64,000 bases of DNA from DATKDP01 sp035546335 (GCA_035546335.1 DATKDP010000005.1:1-64000); one strand, 5' to 3'; positions 9,690 through 17,785 are shown, counted from the first letter of the stretch. Numbers and translations: made by a program. The notes: generated from the sequence alone by a model not told the origin.

Positions 9690-10250
9690 TTACACCGTAG
9701 TGAGCGAGGCGGTGAAGGTGATCACGTTGCCGAGGTCGGCTGCGTCGGCAGCGCTGTCCTGGATCGTCACTACGAGCGCCACGTTGTCGGCGACGTAGTC
9801 GTCGTTGACGTCGAGGGGCTGTCCGGACACCACGCTACCGGATGCGAGGTTCGTCATCGAGTTCGCGTTCACCGTCCAGGAGATGCCGGTCGGAGGAGCG
9901 CTGCCCAGCTGCGCTGCGATCGCGATCGTGTTGTGGCTGGTGTTCGCTGCGTCGACTTCGATCTTCACGTTGCCCGAGATCGAATAGCTGGCGGCGTCGA
10001 AGGTCGCGCTGCGAACCCATCCACCGGACGGAGCGGCACCGAACTTCGAAACGATTCCCATGGCATTGCTGGCAGCTGCCGAGCCGCCGTTGGTCAGCGT
10101 GAGCGGGTTGTTGGTCGCCGCGCTGACGTACATCTCGATGCTCTCGTCGACCGTTCCCGTGACCGTGAGGGTCGCGCTGTCGCTGAGCTGTGCGCTTGCA
10201 AATGTTGCGGTGAGGGTGATCATGGCTGCGAGTACGATGAGTTTCTTCAT
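9690..10250 (-). CDS. Secreted major pilin-like subunit
   Basis: 186 residues. A clean signal peptide (about 1-20, ending FASAQ) precedes a Thr/Ser/Ala-rich, Cys-free mature chain of alternating beta-strands (SATLTVTGTVDESIEMYV, IQDSAADAADLGNVITFTASL). The composition and closing strand resemble fimbrial and DUF4402-like secreted subunits. An upstream GGGAGA about 9 bp before the ATG is a plausible ribosome site. The 144-bp gap to the next gene, compared with 4-bp overlaps further on, would fit separate control of an abundant subunit relative to its chaperone and channel. Function is inferred from context. Confidence 0.6.
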   Translation of the reverse strand: MKKLIVLAAMITLTATFASAQLSDSATLTVTGTVDESIEMYVSAATNNPLTLTNGGSAAASNAMGIVSKFGAAPSGGWVRSATFDAASYSISGNVKIEVDAANTSHNTIAIAAQLGSAPPTGISWTVNANSMTNLASGSVVSGQPLDVNDDYVADNVALVVTIQDSAADAADLGNVITFTASLTTV

Positions 10251-10360
10251 TGTTCTATTCTCCCTTTTCCTTTTTTGTTTGCTTCCTGGTTTGGTTCAAT
10301 TGGTGGCAGCGATTCGCTGCTTCGAACCATGAGTCCAGCGGGGGGGTGGAAAGATACAGG

Positions 10361-10700
10361 GGGCGAGAATCGAGAGGCTGGAGCTAGCGAGAGATGAGAG
10401 ACGAGAGGCGAGGGGCGAGAGACGAGAGGCTGGAGGCTGGAGGCTGGAGGCTAGGGAACGGCGAGGGGCGAGAGGCTAGCGCATTACGAAGGGCCGGCTT
10501 GTCGGAAAACTGAAGGACTTCGGGAGCGTGTGCCTCTTTCGATCGTCAACTCAGAATTGAAGGCCTACTGCCAGCTCTTCCTTTCTGGTCTCTCGTCTCT
10601 CGCCTCTGGTCTCTCGTCTCTCGTCTCTCGTCTCTCGCCTCTCGTCTCTCGCCCCTCGTCTCTCGCCCCTCGTCTCTCGCCAGCCTCCAGCCTATCGCGT
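10361..10700. repeat. Inverted pair of heptanucleotide arrays (CTCGTCT/AGACGAG type)
   Basis: Purine-rich units (GAGAGAC, GAGGCTG) fill about 10361-10475; pyrimidine-rich units (TCTCGTC, TCTCGCC) fill about 10579-10700. The arms are near reverse complements around a roughly 100-bp non-repeat centre. The right arm runs in frame into the 3' end of the gene at 10546-10947 and is translated as its C-terminal tail. The gap 10251-10545 otherwise holds only the promoter side of the subunit gene, including a GCAGCGAATCGCTGC hairpin near 10306-10320. Confidence 0.85.
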
Positions 10701-10947
10701 CCCGCGTCTCGCAGCGCGTCGCCGCGACTTCGCGAACCAGATGCCGGCCCGGGTAGTCAGCGCTTGCGCGAGCCAACATGTCTGCGAGGGTATCGGCGGT
10801 GCGACGGACGCACCGCTCCTTCGTAGCTCCGCCCGGCAGGTTGACTTCGTAGGATCGGATCGTTTCCGGCGAGATCTCGACCAGCATCGAGCCCTCGATA
10901 GTCCCGTGAATCGAAAGCGTGGCGGCGACCAGAATGATGGTAATCAT
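10546..10947 (-). CDS. Small secreted protein of unknown function with repeat-derived tail
   Basis: 133 residues from the ATG at 10947, which has GGAG 9 bp upstream; a longer reading from 10995 adds an unlikely polar start. Residues 1-20 are hydrophobic (MITIILVAATLSIHGTIEGS), perhaps a signal peptide. Residues 21-85 look like an ordinary folded stretch with two Cys. From about residue 95 the chain is a 7-residue repeat (RRETRDQ, RREARDE), the translation of the heptanucleotide array. No family is recognised. It may be the first gene of the fibre operon, but a 295-bp gap filled with repeats separates it from the next gene. The true gene may once have ended before the array. Confidence 0.45.
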   Translation of the reverse strand: MITIILVAATLSIHGTIEGSMLVEISPETIRSYEVNLPGGATKERCVRRTADTLADMLARASADYPGRHLVREVAATRCETRDAIGWRLARDEGRETRGERREARDERRETRDQRRETRDQKGRAGSRPSILS

Positions 10948-11029
10948 CGGGCTCTGCTCCTGTTTCTCAATGGTTTGGATCAACAGTAGCGCCAACGGGA
11001 GTTGGTTGCAACGGGAGGCCGGCGTGAGC

Positions 11030-11193
11030 GTGGCCGAAGATTCCGATCTTCGGCCTGGTGACAGGCGACGGTGTGAGCGAATCGGGACGCTCGTCGCGGA
11101 CGGGTAACCGCGTGATGGTCGGTTGCATCATCGCGGATGGAACAGGGGCGGGCGCGGGACGCCCGCTCTCCCCTGCATTGGACCAGAGGGGAG
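11030..11193. repeat. Mosaic of two dispersed repeats (CCGAAGAT hairpin and GC hairpin element)
   Basis: At 11030-11055 is one copy of the GTGGCCGAAGAT...ATCTTCGGCC hairpin that is arrayed at 59083-59310. At about 11121-11193 is a copy of the GC-rich element with GGGCGGGCGCGGGACGCCCG, also found near 15681, 35016, 40305 and 50782. No gene is visible between 10948 and 11428. Confidence 0.8.
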
Positions 11194-11240
11194 ATCCCTC
11201 GCCTTCCCGCCCACCCACCCGCTTCCAAAGACACCGGCAT

Positions 11241-11420
11241 GCCGTCATCCTGAACGAGGGTGGGGTGTGGGTGTGAGTGAAGGATCTGCGTTCTTAGACA
11301 GTTGCCGATCGCAGATCCTTCGCTCACGCCCACCCAACCGCCTCGCTCAGGATGACGGCAAGGTTTGCGTGTCATTCCCTCTTCAGCGGCGCGCCGCGCC
11401 GTTCCCGGCTCGGGATGACA
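11241..11420. repeat. 119-bp MITE-like element plus linked shorter element
   Basis: 11241-11359 begins GCCGTCATCCTGA and ends TCAGGATGACGGC, a perfect 13-bp terminal inverted repeat, with an internal hairpin GGATCTGCG/CGCAGATCC. A second element at 11364-11420 has its own ends GTCATTCC and GGGATGAC. The pair ends 8 bp before the stop of the LD-carboxypeptidase gene. Full or near-full copies of the first element lie at 24125-24243 and 55667-55783; a partial copy linked to the second element is at 30320-30414. Confidence 0.88.
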
Positions 11421-11428
11421 GCAGACTC

Positions 11429-12484
11429 TCACCCTCGTGGAGCGACAGCAGGCTCGTCGATCTCGACGACACCGCGATCGGCGTCGAGCATTGCGCCCAA
11501 TCCGATCGGAAGCGTCAGCTTCTGCTCGATGTGACCGAAGGCGAATCCATACACCGTTGGAACACCGAGCGGCTCGAACCGATCGCGGAGAATCTCTTCG
11601 ATGCTGAAGGTCACACCGCGAACGGGACAGTCGCTGCACCGGCCGAAGACGACACCGGCGACGCGATCGAGCTTCCCGCCGAGGGCGAGCTGGGTCAGCA
11701 TGCGGTCGACTCGATAGGGCTCCTCGTGGACGTCTTCGAGGAAGAGGAGCGCACCCTCGGTGTCGATCTCGTACGGCGTCCCCATCAGGGCAGCGATCAG
11801 GGTCAGATTGCCGCCCACGATTCGTCCACGAGCTCGGCCTCCGCGAATCGTCGTGACGTAGTACCGGCGGTTCACCAGCTCGTCATCAAGCTTCGCCGGA
11901 TTTTCAAGAATGCCCACCGGCTGGTCGGACATGATCACGCGCTTCATATTCTCCAGCGTGTACGGCGTGACATTTGATGCAGCGACGGGCCCGTGAAACG
12001 TGACCAGGCCCGTTCTCATCTGCACGGCATTCAGAAGAGCCGTGATGTCGCTGAAGCCGATGAGCACCTTCGGATTGCGGCGGATCAGGTCGTAGTCGAG
12101 ATGCGGAAGAACGCGCGGCGAGCCCCAGCCGCCGGTATAGCAGAAGACGCCGGCGAGGTCAGCAGCGGCGAACATCGCGTTGATGTCGGCCGCGCGATGG
12201 CGGTCGGTTCCCGCGAAATAGCCATGCCGGTCGAACGCATGTTCTCCGATCCGCACCCGGAACCCGATCGCCTCGAGCTGCCGTCGTGCCAGATGAATCT
12301 CCTCCGCTTCGAAGGCGCGCGACGCCGGAAGCACCAGGCCGACGAGATCTCCTTCGATGAGGCGTTTCGGTTTGATGACGTTTCGAGTCGATCCTGCCGG
12401 CTGCCTCTGCGCGGCGAGCAACGGTGCGGCCGCGGCCAGGCCGGAGACTGCGGCGATCCTGGCGAAATGACGTCGATCGATCAT
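11429..12484 (-). CDS. LD-carboxypeptidase (peptidase family S66, LdcA type)
   Basis: 351 residues starting at the ATG at 12484, which overlaps the methyltransferase stop as ATGA; longer in-frame readings upstream are antisense noise. S66 enzymes cleave the terminal D-Ala from tetrapeptide stems during murein recycling. Visible family features: GDLVGLVLPAS near the N-terminus, the nucleophile region VLIGFSDITALLNA (Ser about 137), GRIVGGNLTLIAALMGTPYE, and the downstream Glu/His region (LFLEDVHEEPYRVDR; FGHIEQKLTLPIG). The N-terminus IDRRHFARIAAVSGLAAAAP is twin-Arg-like, suggesting export; most LdcA proteins are cytoplasmic, so an envelope-located or altered role is possible. It is the last gene of a four-gene operon. 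Confidence 0.85.
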   Translation of the reverse strand: MIDRRHFARIAAVSGLAAAAPLLAAQRQPAGSTRNVIKPKRLIEGDLVGLVLPASRAFEAEEIHLARRQLEAIGFRVRIGEHAFDRHGYFAGTDRHRAADINAMFAAADLAGVFCYTGGWGSPRVLPHLDYDLIRRNPKVLIGFSDITALLNAVQMRTGLVTFHGPVAASNVTPYTLENMKRVIMSDQPVGILENPAKLDDELVNRRYYVTTIRGGRARGRIVGGNLTLIAALMGTPYEIDTEGALLFLEDVHEEPYRVDRMLTQLALGGKLDRVAGVVFGRCSDCPVRGVTFSIEEILRDRFEPLGVPTVYGFAFGHIEQKLTLPIGLGAMLDADRGVVEIDEPAVAPRG

Positions 12485-13332
12485 GACTCTCGGGCCGGCC
12501 CCCTGGTCGCTGCCATCGTCAGCAGGTATCCGAACCGCCCGGGCCATTCCCACCGCGTCTCGATGATCTCGAAGGGGCGGATCATCAGCGACATCAGCGG
12601 CGTCAGGCGGATCCCGCGGGTGAAACAAAAGACGTCCGCCATCCTGAGGATCCCGGGGATGGTCAGAATTCCTGTTCGCTTCACGACGGTCAGCCCCGAG
12701 CCTTCGATGTCCTTCCGCAGCCCGCCTGCGGAGAATGATTTTTCGGGGCTGTAGGGATACTTGCCGAACAGATCGAGCACGGCGACGAGAAGCGGCCGGA
12801 GAAAGAGATCCCACTTGTAGGGCACTCCGATGATCGCGGTTCCACCCGGTTTGAGCACGCGGTGGACTTCGCCGATCGCGTGGCGGTACTCGGCGATGTG
12901 CTCGATCGTTCCCATCGTGTAGACGACGTCGAAGGACTCCGAAGCGAAGGGGACCTCGCGGATGTCGCCGTTCACCAGATGGAGATGGTTTCCTTCCACT
13001 CGCGAGTTGCCCTTCGCACGCGAGGTCACCTGATGGCTCAGGTCGAGCCCATACACTTCGGCTCCCTGCTCCTCCATCCAGTTGAGGATTCTCGTGTTGA
13101 TCGCCTCGTTCCAGAGGTCGAGCTTGAGCACCTTCTTCCCGGCGAGCGGCCCCAGCTCGCGCTGCAGCAGAGCGATCTCGCAATTGCGGTAATAGCGCGT
13201 CGACCGCGCGTCGTAGAAGTCAGGCATTCGGGACGCCACGGAATCCCACGTCGCGGATTGCTTTCGCCGGATCACTGAGCCCGGAGCCTCCGGGGGCGGA
13301 AACACCGCCGCGTATTCGATGTCAGTGGCCAC
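12481..13332 (-). CDS. Class I SAM-dependent methyltransferase
   Basis: 283 residues, GTG start, overlapping the upstream epimerase gene by 11 bp and the downstream LD-carboxypeptidase gene by 4 bp. The Rossmann core shows a variant motif I (KKVLKLDLWNEAINTRIL, lacking the usual GxGxG), the acidic post-I residue in VYGLDLS, the segment HLVNGDIREVPFASESFDVV and motif LKPGGTAIIGVP. The fold family is clear; the substrate is not. Operon partners are a PLP decarboxylase-like protein, an NAD-epimerase and an S66 peptidase, suggesting a small biosynthetic or envelope pathway. The altered motif I is unusual and may reflect changed SAM binding. Confidence 0.78.
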   Translation of the reverse strand: MATDIEYAAVFPPPEAPGSVIRRKQSATWDSVASRMPDFYDARSTRYYRNCEIALLQRELGPLAGKKVLKLDLWNEAINTRILNWMEEQGAEVYGLDLSHQVTSRAKGNSRVEGNHLHLVNGDIREVPFASESFDVVYTMGTIEHIAEYRHAIGEVHRVLKPGGTAIIGVPYKWDLFLRPLLVAVLDLFGKYPYSPEKSFSAGGLRKDIEGSGLTVVKRTGILTIPGILRMADVFCFTRGIRLTPLMSLMIRPFEIIETRWEWPGRFGYLLTMAATRGPARES

Positions 13333-14341
13333 GTTGTTTCACCTTTCGAATCTCCTCGAGGGTCAGGGCGATCCCGTCGGAAAGTTTTCGTGGAGCATAC
13401 CCCAGAAGCTCGGTCGCGCGCTCGGAGCTGAAGCACCATTCGCTGAGCAGCATCTCCATCCTCATGGTGTAACCCTCTGCCGGATCGAAACTTCGGAGCC
13501 GGTCGAGCAGCCCCGCCGTCCGACGCGAGAGGGATGTGCCGACGCGGAGACGCAACTTCTTCCTGCCGATCTGCAGCAGAACCTCATCGTTGAAGCCGGC
13601 GAGCGAAACGTTCTCCCCGCCGGCGATGATGCGCCGCGACGAGAGAGGTGCCGACTCGGCGGCGAGCAGCGCGTCGACGACGTCGCCGACATGAACCACA
13701 TTGCGCCGCTGCCCTCCGCCGCCGGGCAGAATGACGACGGGAGAGCGCTCGAGGCGGCGGATCTGCGCGGTCAGACGGTTCGGATTCGACGGATGATCAG
13801 GGCCGAATACGATCGTCGGGAAGAGCGTGAGCAGCGGAAGTCCCGCACCGGAGAGCTTCTCCAGCGATTCCAGAGCTTCGATCCTCGTCGCGAGGTAGAC
13901 ATTGTGCCTTGCGAATGTCGTGAAGGGCGAGTCTTCATTCGCCAGCCAGCCGTTCGTCGGCCCGAACACGAGCGCCGTCGATACGTTGATGAACCGACCC
14001 ACCCCCGCTTCCATTGATGCGCTCGCGAGCGAAACGCTTCCTTCCACGTTGACTCGGCGCAACAGAGAAGAAGAAACGCCGGGAGCGACACGAAGTGCGG
14101 CGAGATGATACACGACGGACGCTGATTGGAAATGCTCTCGATACGCGGCGACATCGAGCAGGTCCGCGGTGACGATCTCCAGCCGTGAGCTTTCGAGCCC
14201 GGAAAGGGCATTGCGCTTCCGAACGAGCGCCACCACGCGCCGTCCCCGTTCGAGGAGAGCGCGCACGAGATGTCTCCCGATGAACCCCGAGGCTCCCGTT
14301 ACGAACAGAGGTGAATCATTCACCGGCCGTGCTCGCTCCAT
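13322..14341 (-). CDS. NAD(P)-dependent epimerase/dehydratase (extended SDR)
   Basis: 339 residues with ATG at 14341; a GTG at 14323, near the decarboxylase stop, is an alternative start. The dinucleotide motif is VTGASGFIGRHLV at the N-terminus. The extended-SDR catalytic site should read YxxxK, but the matching segment here is NVYLATRIEA, with Arg in place of Lys. The C-terminal half holds the substrate-binding domain (VVHVGDVVDALLAA). Possible roles are nucleotide-sugar or 3-beta-hydroxysteroid-type chemistry; the sequence does not decide. It overlaps the upstream decarboxylase gene by 26 bp and is part of the four-gene operon. Confidence 0.8.
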   Translation of the reverse strand: MERARPVNDSPLFVTGASGFIGRHLVRALLERGRRVVALVRKRNALSGLESSRLEIVTADLLDVAAYREHFQSASVVYHLAALRVAPGVSSSLLRRVNVEGSVSLASASMEAGVGRFINVSTALVFGPTNGWLANEDSPFTTFARHNVYLATRIEALESLEKLSGAGLPLLTLFPTIVFGPDHPSNPNRLTAQIRRLERSPVVILPGGGGQRRNVVHVGDVVDALLAAESAPLSSRRIIAGGENVSLAGFNDEVLLQIGRKKLRLRVGTSLSRRTAGLLDRLRSFDPAEGYTMRMEMLLSEWCFSSERATELLGYAPRKLSDGIALTLEEIRKVKQRGH

Positions 14342-15644
14342 CGATCATCATCGGTGCGATGAGATCATCGAGGTTCTCACGGCGCCGCACCAGAGTCACC
14401 TCTCCCGTCATCGAGAGAAGATAAACGGCGGGCGCGAGTCCGGCGTATCGCGTCGTCCGCGAGATCGTGTAGGCACCCGCATCAGCGAAGACGAGAAGGT
14501 CGCCCTGCGACGGCTCGTCGAGGCGACGCCGGACATCGATCACATCGAGCGTGTTGAGCGTGTTCCCGGATAGGTGATAGTAGCGCGGCCGCGCTCCATC
14601 GCGAATCACCGCCGGTCCGATCGCGCGCCGGAACATGATCGGCGACTCGCCGAGGACGTTGCGACTGGCGTCGAGAAAGAGCCAGTCGCCGTGAATCGCT
14701 TCGATACGCGTCACGAGCACCGCTGCATCTCCGACGATCGAGCGGCCGGGCTCGACGGCGAGCCGGATGCCGGTCACTCCGTGCCGGCGCGCGGCATCTC
14801 GAAACTCCTCGCCGAGTTTCCGGGCGAACGCGACCAGTCGAGGCTGTCCGGTCTCCTTCGGCAGGTCGCGAAAGCGCGACCAGACGTCCCGCGGGCCGAG
14901 GCGGCCGATCGTGCTTGGAATCCCCCCTCCCAGATTGAGCTCCGCGACCGGCACGCCGCGCGAGCGAAGCTCGACGAGAAGAAGGAACAGACGATCGAGC
15001 GCTCGACGAAACTTCTTCACCCCGCTCTGTTGCGTGCCGATGTAGCAGTTGAGAGCGACGACCCGCAGGGGATCGTCGAGTTTGCCGGATGCGACCTCCA
15101 GCACTTCGTCGCGCGTGAATCCGAGACGGCGGGTGGCAAATCCGAGGAGTGACGGCGTCCACGAAGCGAGATCGTCGGCGACGCGAATCGAGATCTGAAG
15201 CGGGCCGGGACTCTTCACCGCGGCGAGACGCCGGAGATCTTCCGGACGATGAACGTGCACGAGCCCCGGAGTCGTCCGGAGGATCCAGGCGATGTCGTCC
15301 TCGTCGAGAGCCGGCTTCTGGAAGCTCATCGTCTCCGGCGCGAAGCCTGCCCTCGCCGCGAGATCTCCCTCCGCGGGATGCGAGACGAGGACATCGCAGC
15401 CGGCGCGCGCGAGAATCGAGAGAACGGCGAGCTCGTGGTTCGTCTTCGCGCAATAGCGAATCGCGGGCGCTTCGACCGACTGGCCGAGAGTGTCTCGAAG
15501 GGCTCGAAAATTGCGAAGGATCGCCGCTTCGCTCAGCAGAAAAAAGGGCGGCCGGAGCGCGAGGTCGGGAATCGAGATCCCCTCCCACTGGATGCGTCCC
15601 TGGTGATAGACGAACGGACCTCGGTGGATCAGCGAAGAGCTCAT
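14316..15644 (-). CDS. Fold-III PLP decarboxylase homologue (Orn/DAP/Lys type) lacking the catalytic Cys
   Basis: 442 residues from the ATG at 15644. The PLP lysine is in IRYCAKTNHELAV (Lys about 66). The phosphate-binding glycine-rich strand is ELNLGGGIPSTIG, and GAYTISRTTRYAGL near the C-terminus matches the conserved GAYT segment. In ornithine decarboxylase the catalytic loop is GPTCDxLD; here it reads SGNTLNTLD, with Leu for Cys and Asn for Asp. In studied decarboxylases that Cys controls the protonation outcome, so this may not be a standard decarboxylase. It is the first gene of the operon ending with the S66 peptidase. Substrate unknown. Confidence 0.75.
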   Translation of the reverse strand: MSSSLIHRGPFVYHQGRIQWEGISIPDLALRPPFFLLSEAAILRNFRALRDTLGQSVEAPAIRYCAKTNHELAVLSILARAGCDVLVSHPAEGDLAARAGFAPETMSFQKPALDEDDIAWILRTTPGLVHVHRPEDLRRLAAVKSPGPLQISIRVADDLASWTPSLLGFATRRLGFTRDEVLEVASGKLDDPLRVVALNCYIGTQQSGVKKFRRALDRLFLLLVELRSRGVPVAELNLGGGIPSTIGRLGPRDVWSRFRDLPKETGQPRLVAFARKLGEEFRDAARRHGVTGIRLAVEPGRSIVGDAAVLVTRIEAIHGDWLFLDASRNVLGESPIMFRRAIGPAVIRDGARPRYYHLSGNTLNTLDVIDVRRRLDEPSQGDLLVFADAGAYTISRTTRYAGLAPAVYLLSMTGEVTLVRRRENLDDLIAPMMIDGASTAGE

Positions 15645-15680
15645 CGGATTCGGACACTCGGAGGCAAACCCGGGGGCATC

Positions 15681-15757
15681 GGTTGCATCATCGCGGATGG
15701 AACAGAGGCGGGCGCGGGACGCCCGCTCTCCCCGGCATTGGACCAGCGAAGAGATCC
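15681..15757. repeat. Dispersed GC-hairpin element
   Basis: It matches 11121-11193 over nearly its whole length (GGTTGCATCATCGCGGATGG, then GGGCGCGGGACGCCCGCTC, then GCATTGGACCAG). It lies between the stop of the molybdopterin oxidoreductase gene and the start of the decarboxylase operon, ending next to the oxidoreductase stop codon. Confidence 0.85.
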
Positions 15758-17785
15758 TCATGAGCGTACTGCACGAATCTCCACCCGCGCATCGTTGTAA
15801 CAGGCGCCACCGGCGACGTCCTCGACGTGTGCCGGGCAGAGGGCCGTCGCACCGCGCCGGTTGCCGGAGCTCTTCATCCACGATCCTTTCGGCATCAGGA
15901 CGACGCCCTGGCGGATTTTGGCCGAAACTTCCGCACGGCACACGACCTCGCCGAGCTGATTGAAGACGCGCACCGTATCGCCCGAGGCGATCGCGCGGCT
16001 CGACGCATCGTCCGGATGAATCAGAATCGTGAGCTCGCCGAAGTTGTACTCTCCCATCGAGCTGGTGATCATCTTCGGGCTCGCCGGACTGACCAGAGCG
16101 AGCGGATGGCTCGGATCGGCGATCTCCATGAACTGATAGGGCTCGACGCCGAGAATCGACGGCGTGATGCAGATCTTTCCGTCCGGCGTCACGGGCAAAA
16201 CCGTCCGAAACTGAACCGGCGTCTCGCCCGGGAAGTCGTAGCGCTGCGAGCGGCCCGCGCGCAGAATCGCCGTATCGAGCGAAGCGCCGTTCGGCATCTC
16301 GAGAGCGCGCGCAGTCTCGTCGAAGAGGCGCTCCTCGCTCCAGTGGAACGGTGCATCGTCGAATCCCATCGCACGTCCGAGCTCCGCGAAGAGCTGGTGG
16401 TTCGGCTTCGACTCGCCGCGCGGCGAGATGACAGGCTGGATTCCGCCGACGACGAACGCCCCGTATCCGCGGCGGATCTCCCACTGCTCGAGAAACGTCG
16501 TTGCGGGAAGCACGAGATCGGCGTAGATCGCCGTATCGGTCATGACCTGTTCGGAGACGACGGTGAAGAGATCGTCGCGCATGAGTCCCGCGATCACGCG
16601 CTCCTGATCGGGGACGGTGACCGCCGGGTTGCAGTTGTAGACGAAGAGTGCGCGCACCGGCGGATCGAGCGTCCGGTCGTCGAGCAGGGGGCCGAGCTGC
16701 GACATGTTGAGCGTGCGAGCTGGCGGAAACGCGTCGCCGATCACGCGCGCCACCTTCATCCTCGAAGCGGCGCTGTTGCTCAACGTGTAGCCGCCGCCGC
16801 GCAACCCGAATTTCCCGAGAAGCGCAGGGATGGCGAGAACCGCGGCGACCGATCGCGCGCCGTTTCTGTTGCGCTCGAGTCCCCATCCGCAGCGAATCAC
16901 CGCGGGCGACGCTTCCGCGAAACGCTCGGCAAGAAGCTCGATCGATTCCCCCTTCACACCGCACACCGCCGACGCACGCTCCACAGTCCACTCCTCGGCG
17001 GCGGCGAGCAGGGCGCCCGGGTCATCCGCCGCATGCGACTGCAGGAAAGCCCGATCGATTCGTCCGGCGTGATTCCAGATGCGGATGAGTGCGAGGGCGA
17101 GGGGGAGATCCGTCCCGGGAAGAAGGGGGAGGTGAAGATCGACCTCCTTCGCGGCGAAATTGAGGCGGGGATCGACAACGGCGATGAAGGCGCCGCTGCG
17201 TTTCGCTTCGTGAAGCCAGGGAATGAAGTGGATGCTCGTCGCTTTCGGATTCGTCCCCCAGACGATGATGCACTTCGCCTCAGGGTAGTCTTCGTAAGCG
17301 ACGCCCGCCATCTTGCCGTACATCGCCGTGGCGACGGCGCCGGTCGGCGCGGCGCAGAGCGTGCGGGCGATCTGGGAGGCGCCGAGCCGCCGGAAGTAGA
17401 GCTCGTCGACGAGCCCGTCGCCGAGAAAACCGTTCGAGCCTCCATAGCGATAGGGAAGGATCGCTTCCGCCCCCGAGGTTTCGCGGATCGCACGGAATCG
17501 CGTCGTGATCTCGTCGATGGCATCCGTCCAGGAGACCGGCTCGAAGTCGCCCGAGCCCTTCGGTCCGCGCCGTCGCAACGGATGGAGGATGCGCGAGGGG
17601 TGCTCGACTCGCTGCGCGAATCGGGCGATCTTGCTGCAGATGAATCCCGCCGTCAGCGGATGATCGTGCCCTCCGCGGATCGCTTCGATCCTGTCGTCGC
17701 GCACCTCGACCTCCAGCGCACAGGTGTCAGGACAGTCCATCACGCAGGTCGTCGAGAGTGTGGTGGTCGTTTCGCTCTTGTCCAT
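15758..17785 (-). CDS. Molybdopterin oxidoreductase, DMSO reductase family, [4Fe-4S]-containing
   Basis: 675 residues. The N-terminus carries CVMDCPDTCALEV (Cys 14, 18 and 22) and later GFICSK (Cys about 50), the ligands of the FS0 [4Fe-4S] cluster. The molybdopterin domains follow: IIVWGTNPKATSIHF, VVDPRLNFAAKEVDLHLP, RCGWGLERNRNGARS, and the C-terminal guanylate-binding domain DTVRVFNQLGEVVCRAEV. No twin-Arg signal is present, so it is probably cytoplasmic. It resembles the single-subunit formate dehydrogenase/BisC-like group; the electron-transfer partner and substrate are not given by the neighbours, and no membrane or FeS subunit gene is adjacent. Confidence 0.85.
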   Translation of the reverse strand: MDKSETTTTLSTTCVMDCPDTCALEVEVRDDRIEAIRGGHDHPLTAGFICSKIARFAQRVEHPSRILHPLRRRGPKGSGDFEPVSWTDAIDEITTRFRAIRETSGAEAILPYRYGGSNGFLGDGLVDELYFRRLGASQIARTLCAAPTGAVATAMYGKMAGVAYEDYPEAKCIIVWGTNPKATSIHFIPWLHEAKRSGAFIAVVDPRLNFAAKEVDLHLPLLPGTDLPLALALIRIWNHAGRIDRAFLQSHAADDPGALLAAAEEWTVERASAVCGVKGESIELLAERFAEASPAVIRCGWGLERNRNGARSVAAVLAIPALLGKFGLRGGGYTLSNSAASRMKVARVIGDAFPPARTLNMSQLGPLLDDRTLDPPVRALFVYNCNPAVTVPDQERVIAGLMRDDLFTVVSEQVMTDTAIYADLVLPATTFLEQWEIRRGYGAFVVGGIQPVISPRGESKPNHQLFAELGRAMGFDDAPFHWSEERLFDETARALEMPNGASLDTAILRAGRSQRYDFPGETPVQFRTVLPVTPDGKICITPSILGVEPYQFMEIADPSHPLALVSPASPKMITSSMGEYNFGELTILIHPDDASSRAIASGDTVRVFNQLGEVVCRAEVSAKIRQGVVLMPKGSWMKSSGNRRGATALCPAHVEDVAGGACYNDARVEIRAVRS

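Noticed and set aside
10361..10700. Possible CRISPR array
   Set aside because: Units are 7 bp, directly adjacent, with no unique spacers, and no cas gene is near.
12485..13183. N-terminal extension of the LD-carboxypeptidase frame
   Set aside because: The extension overlaps the methyltransferase gene and is Arg-rich noise; the true ATG at 12484 overlaps the methyltransferase stop as ATGA.
15645..16991. N-terminal extension of the PLP decarboxylase frame
   Set aside because: It overlaps the molybdopterin oxidoreductase gene in another frame; the ATG at 15644 begins the conserved protein.
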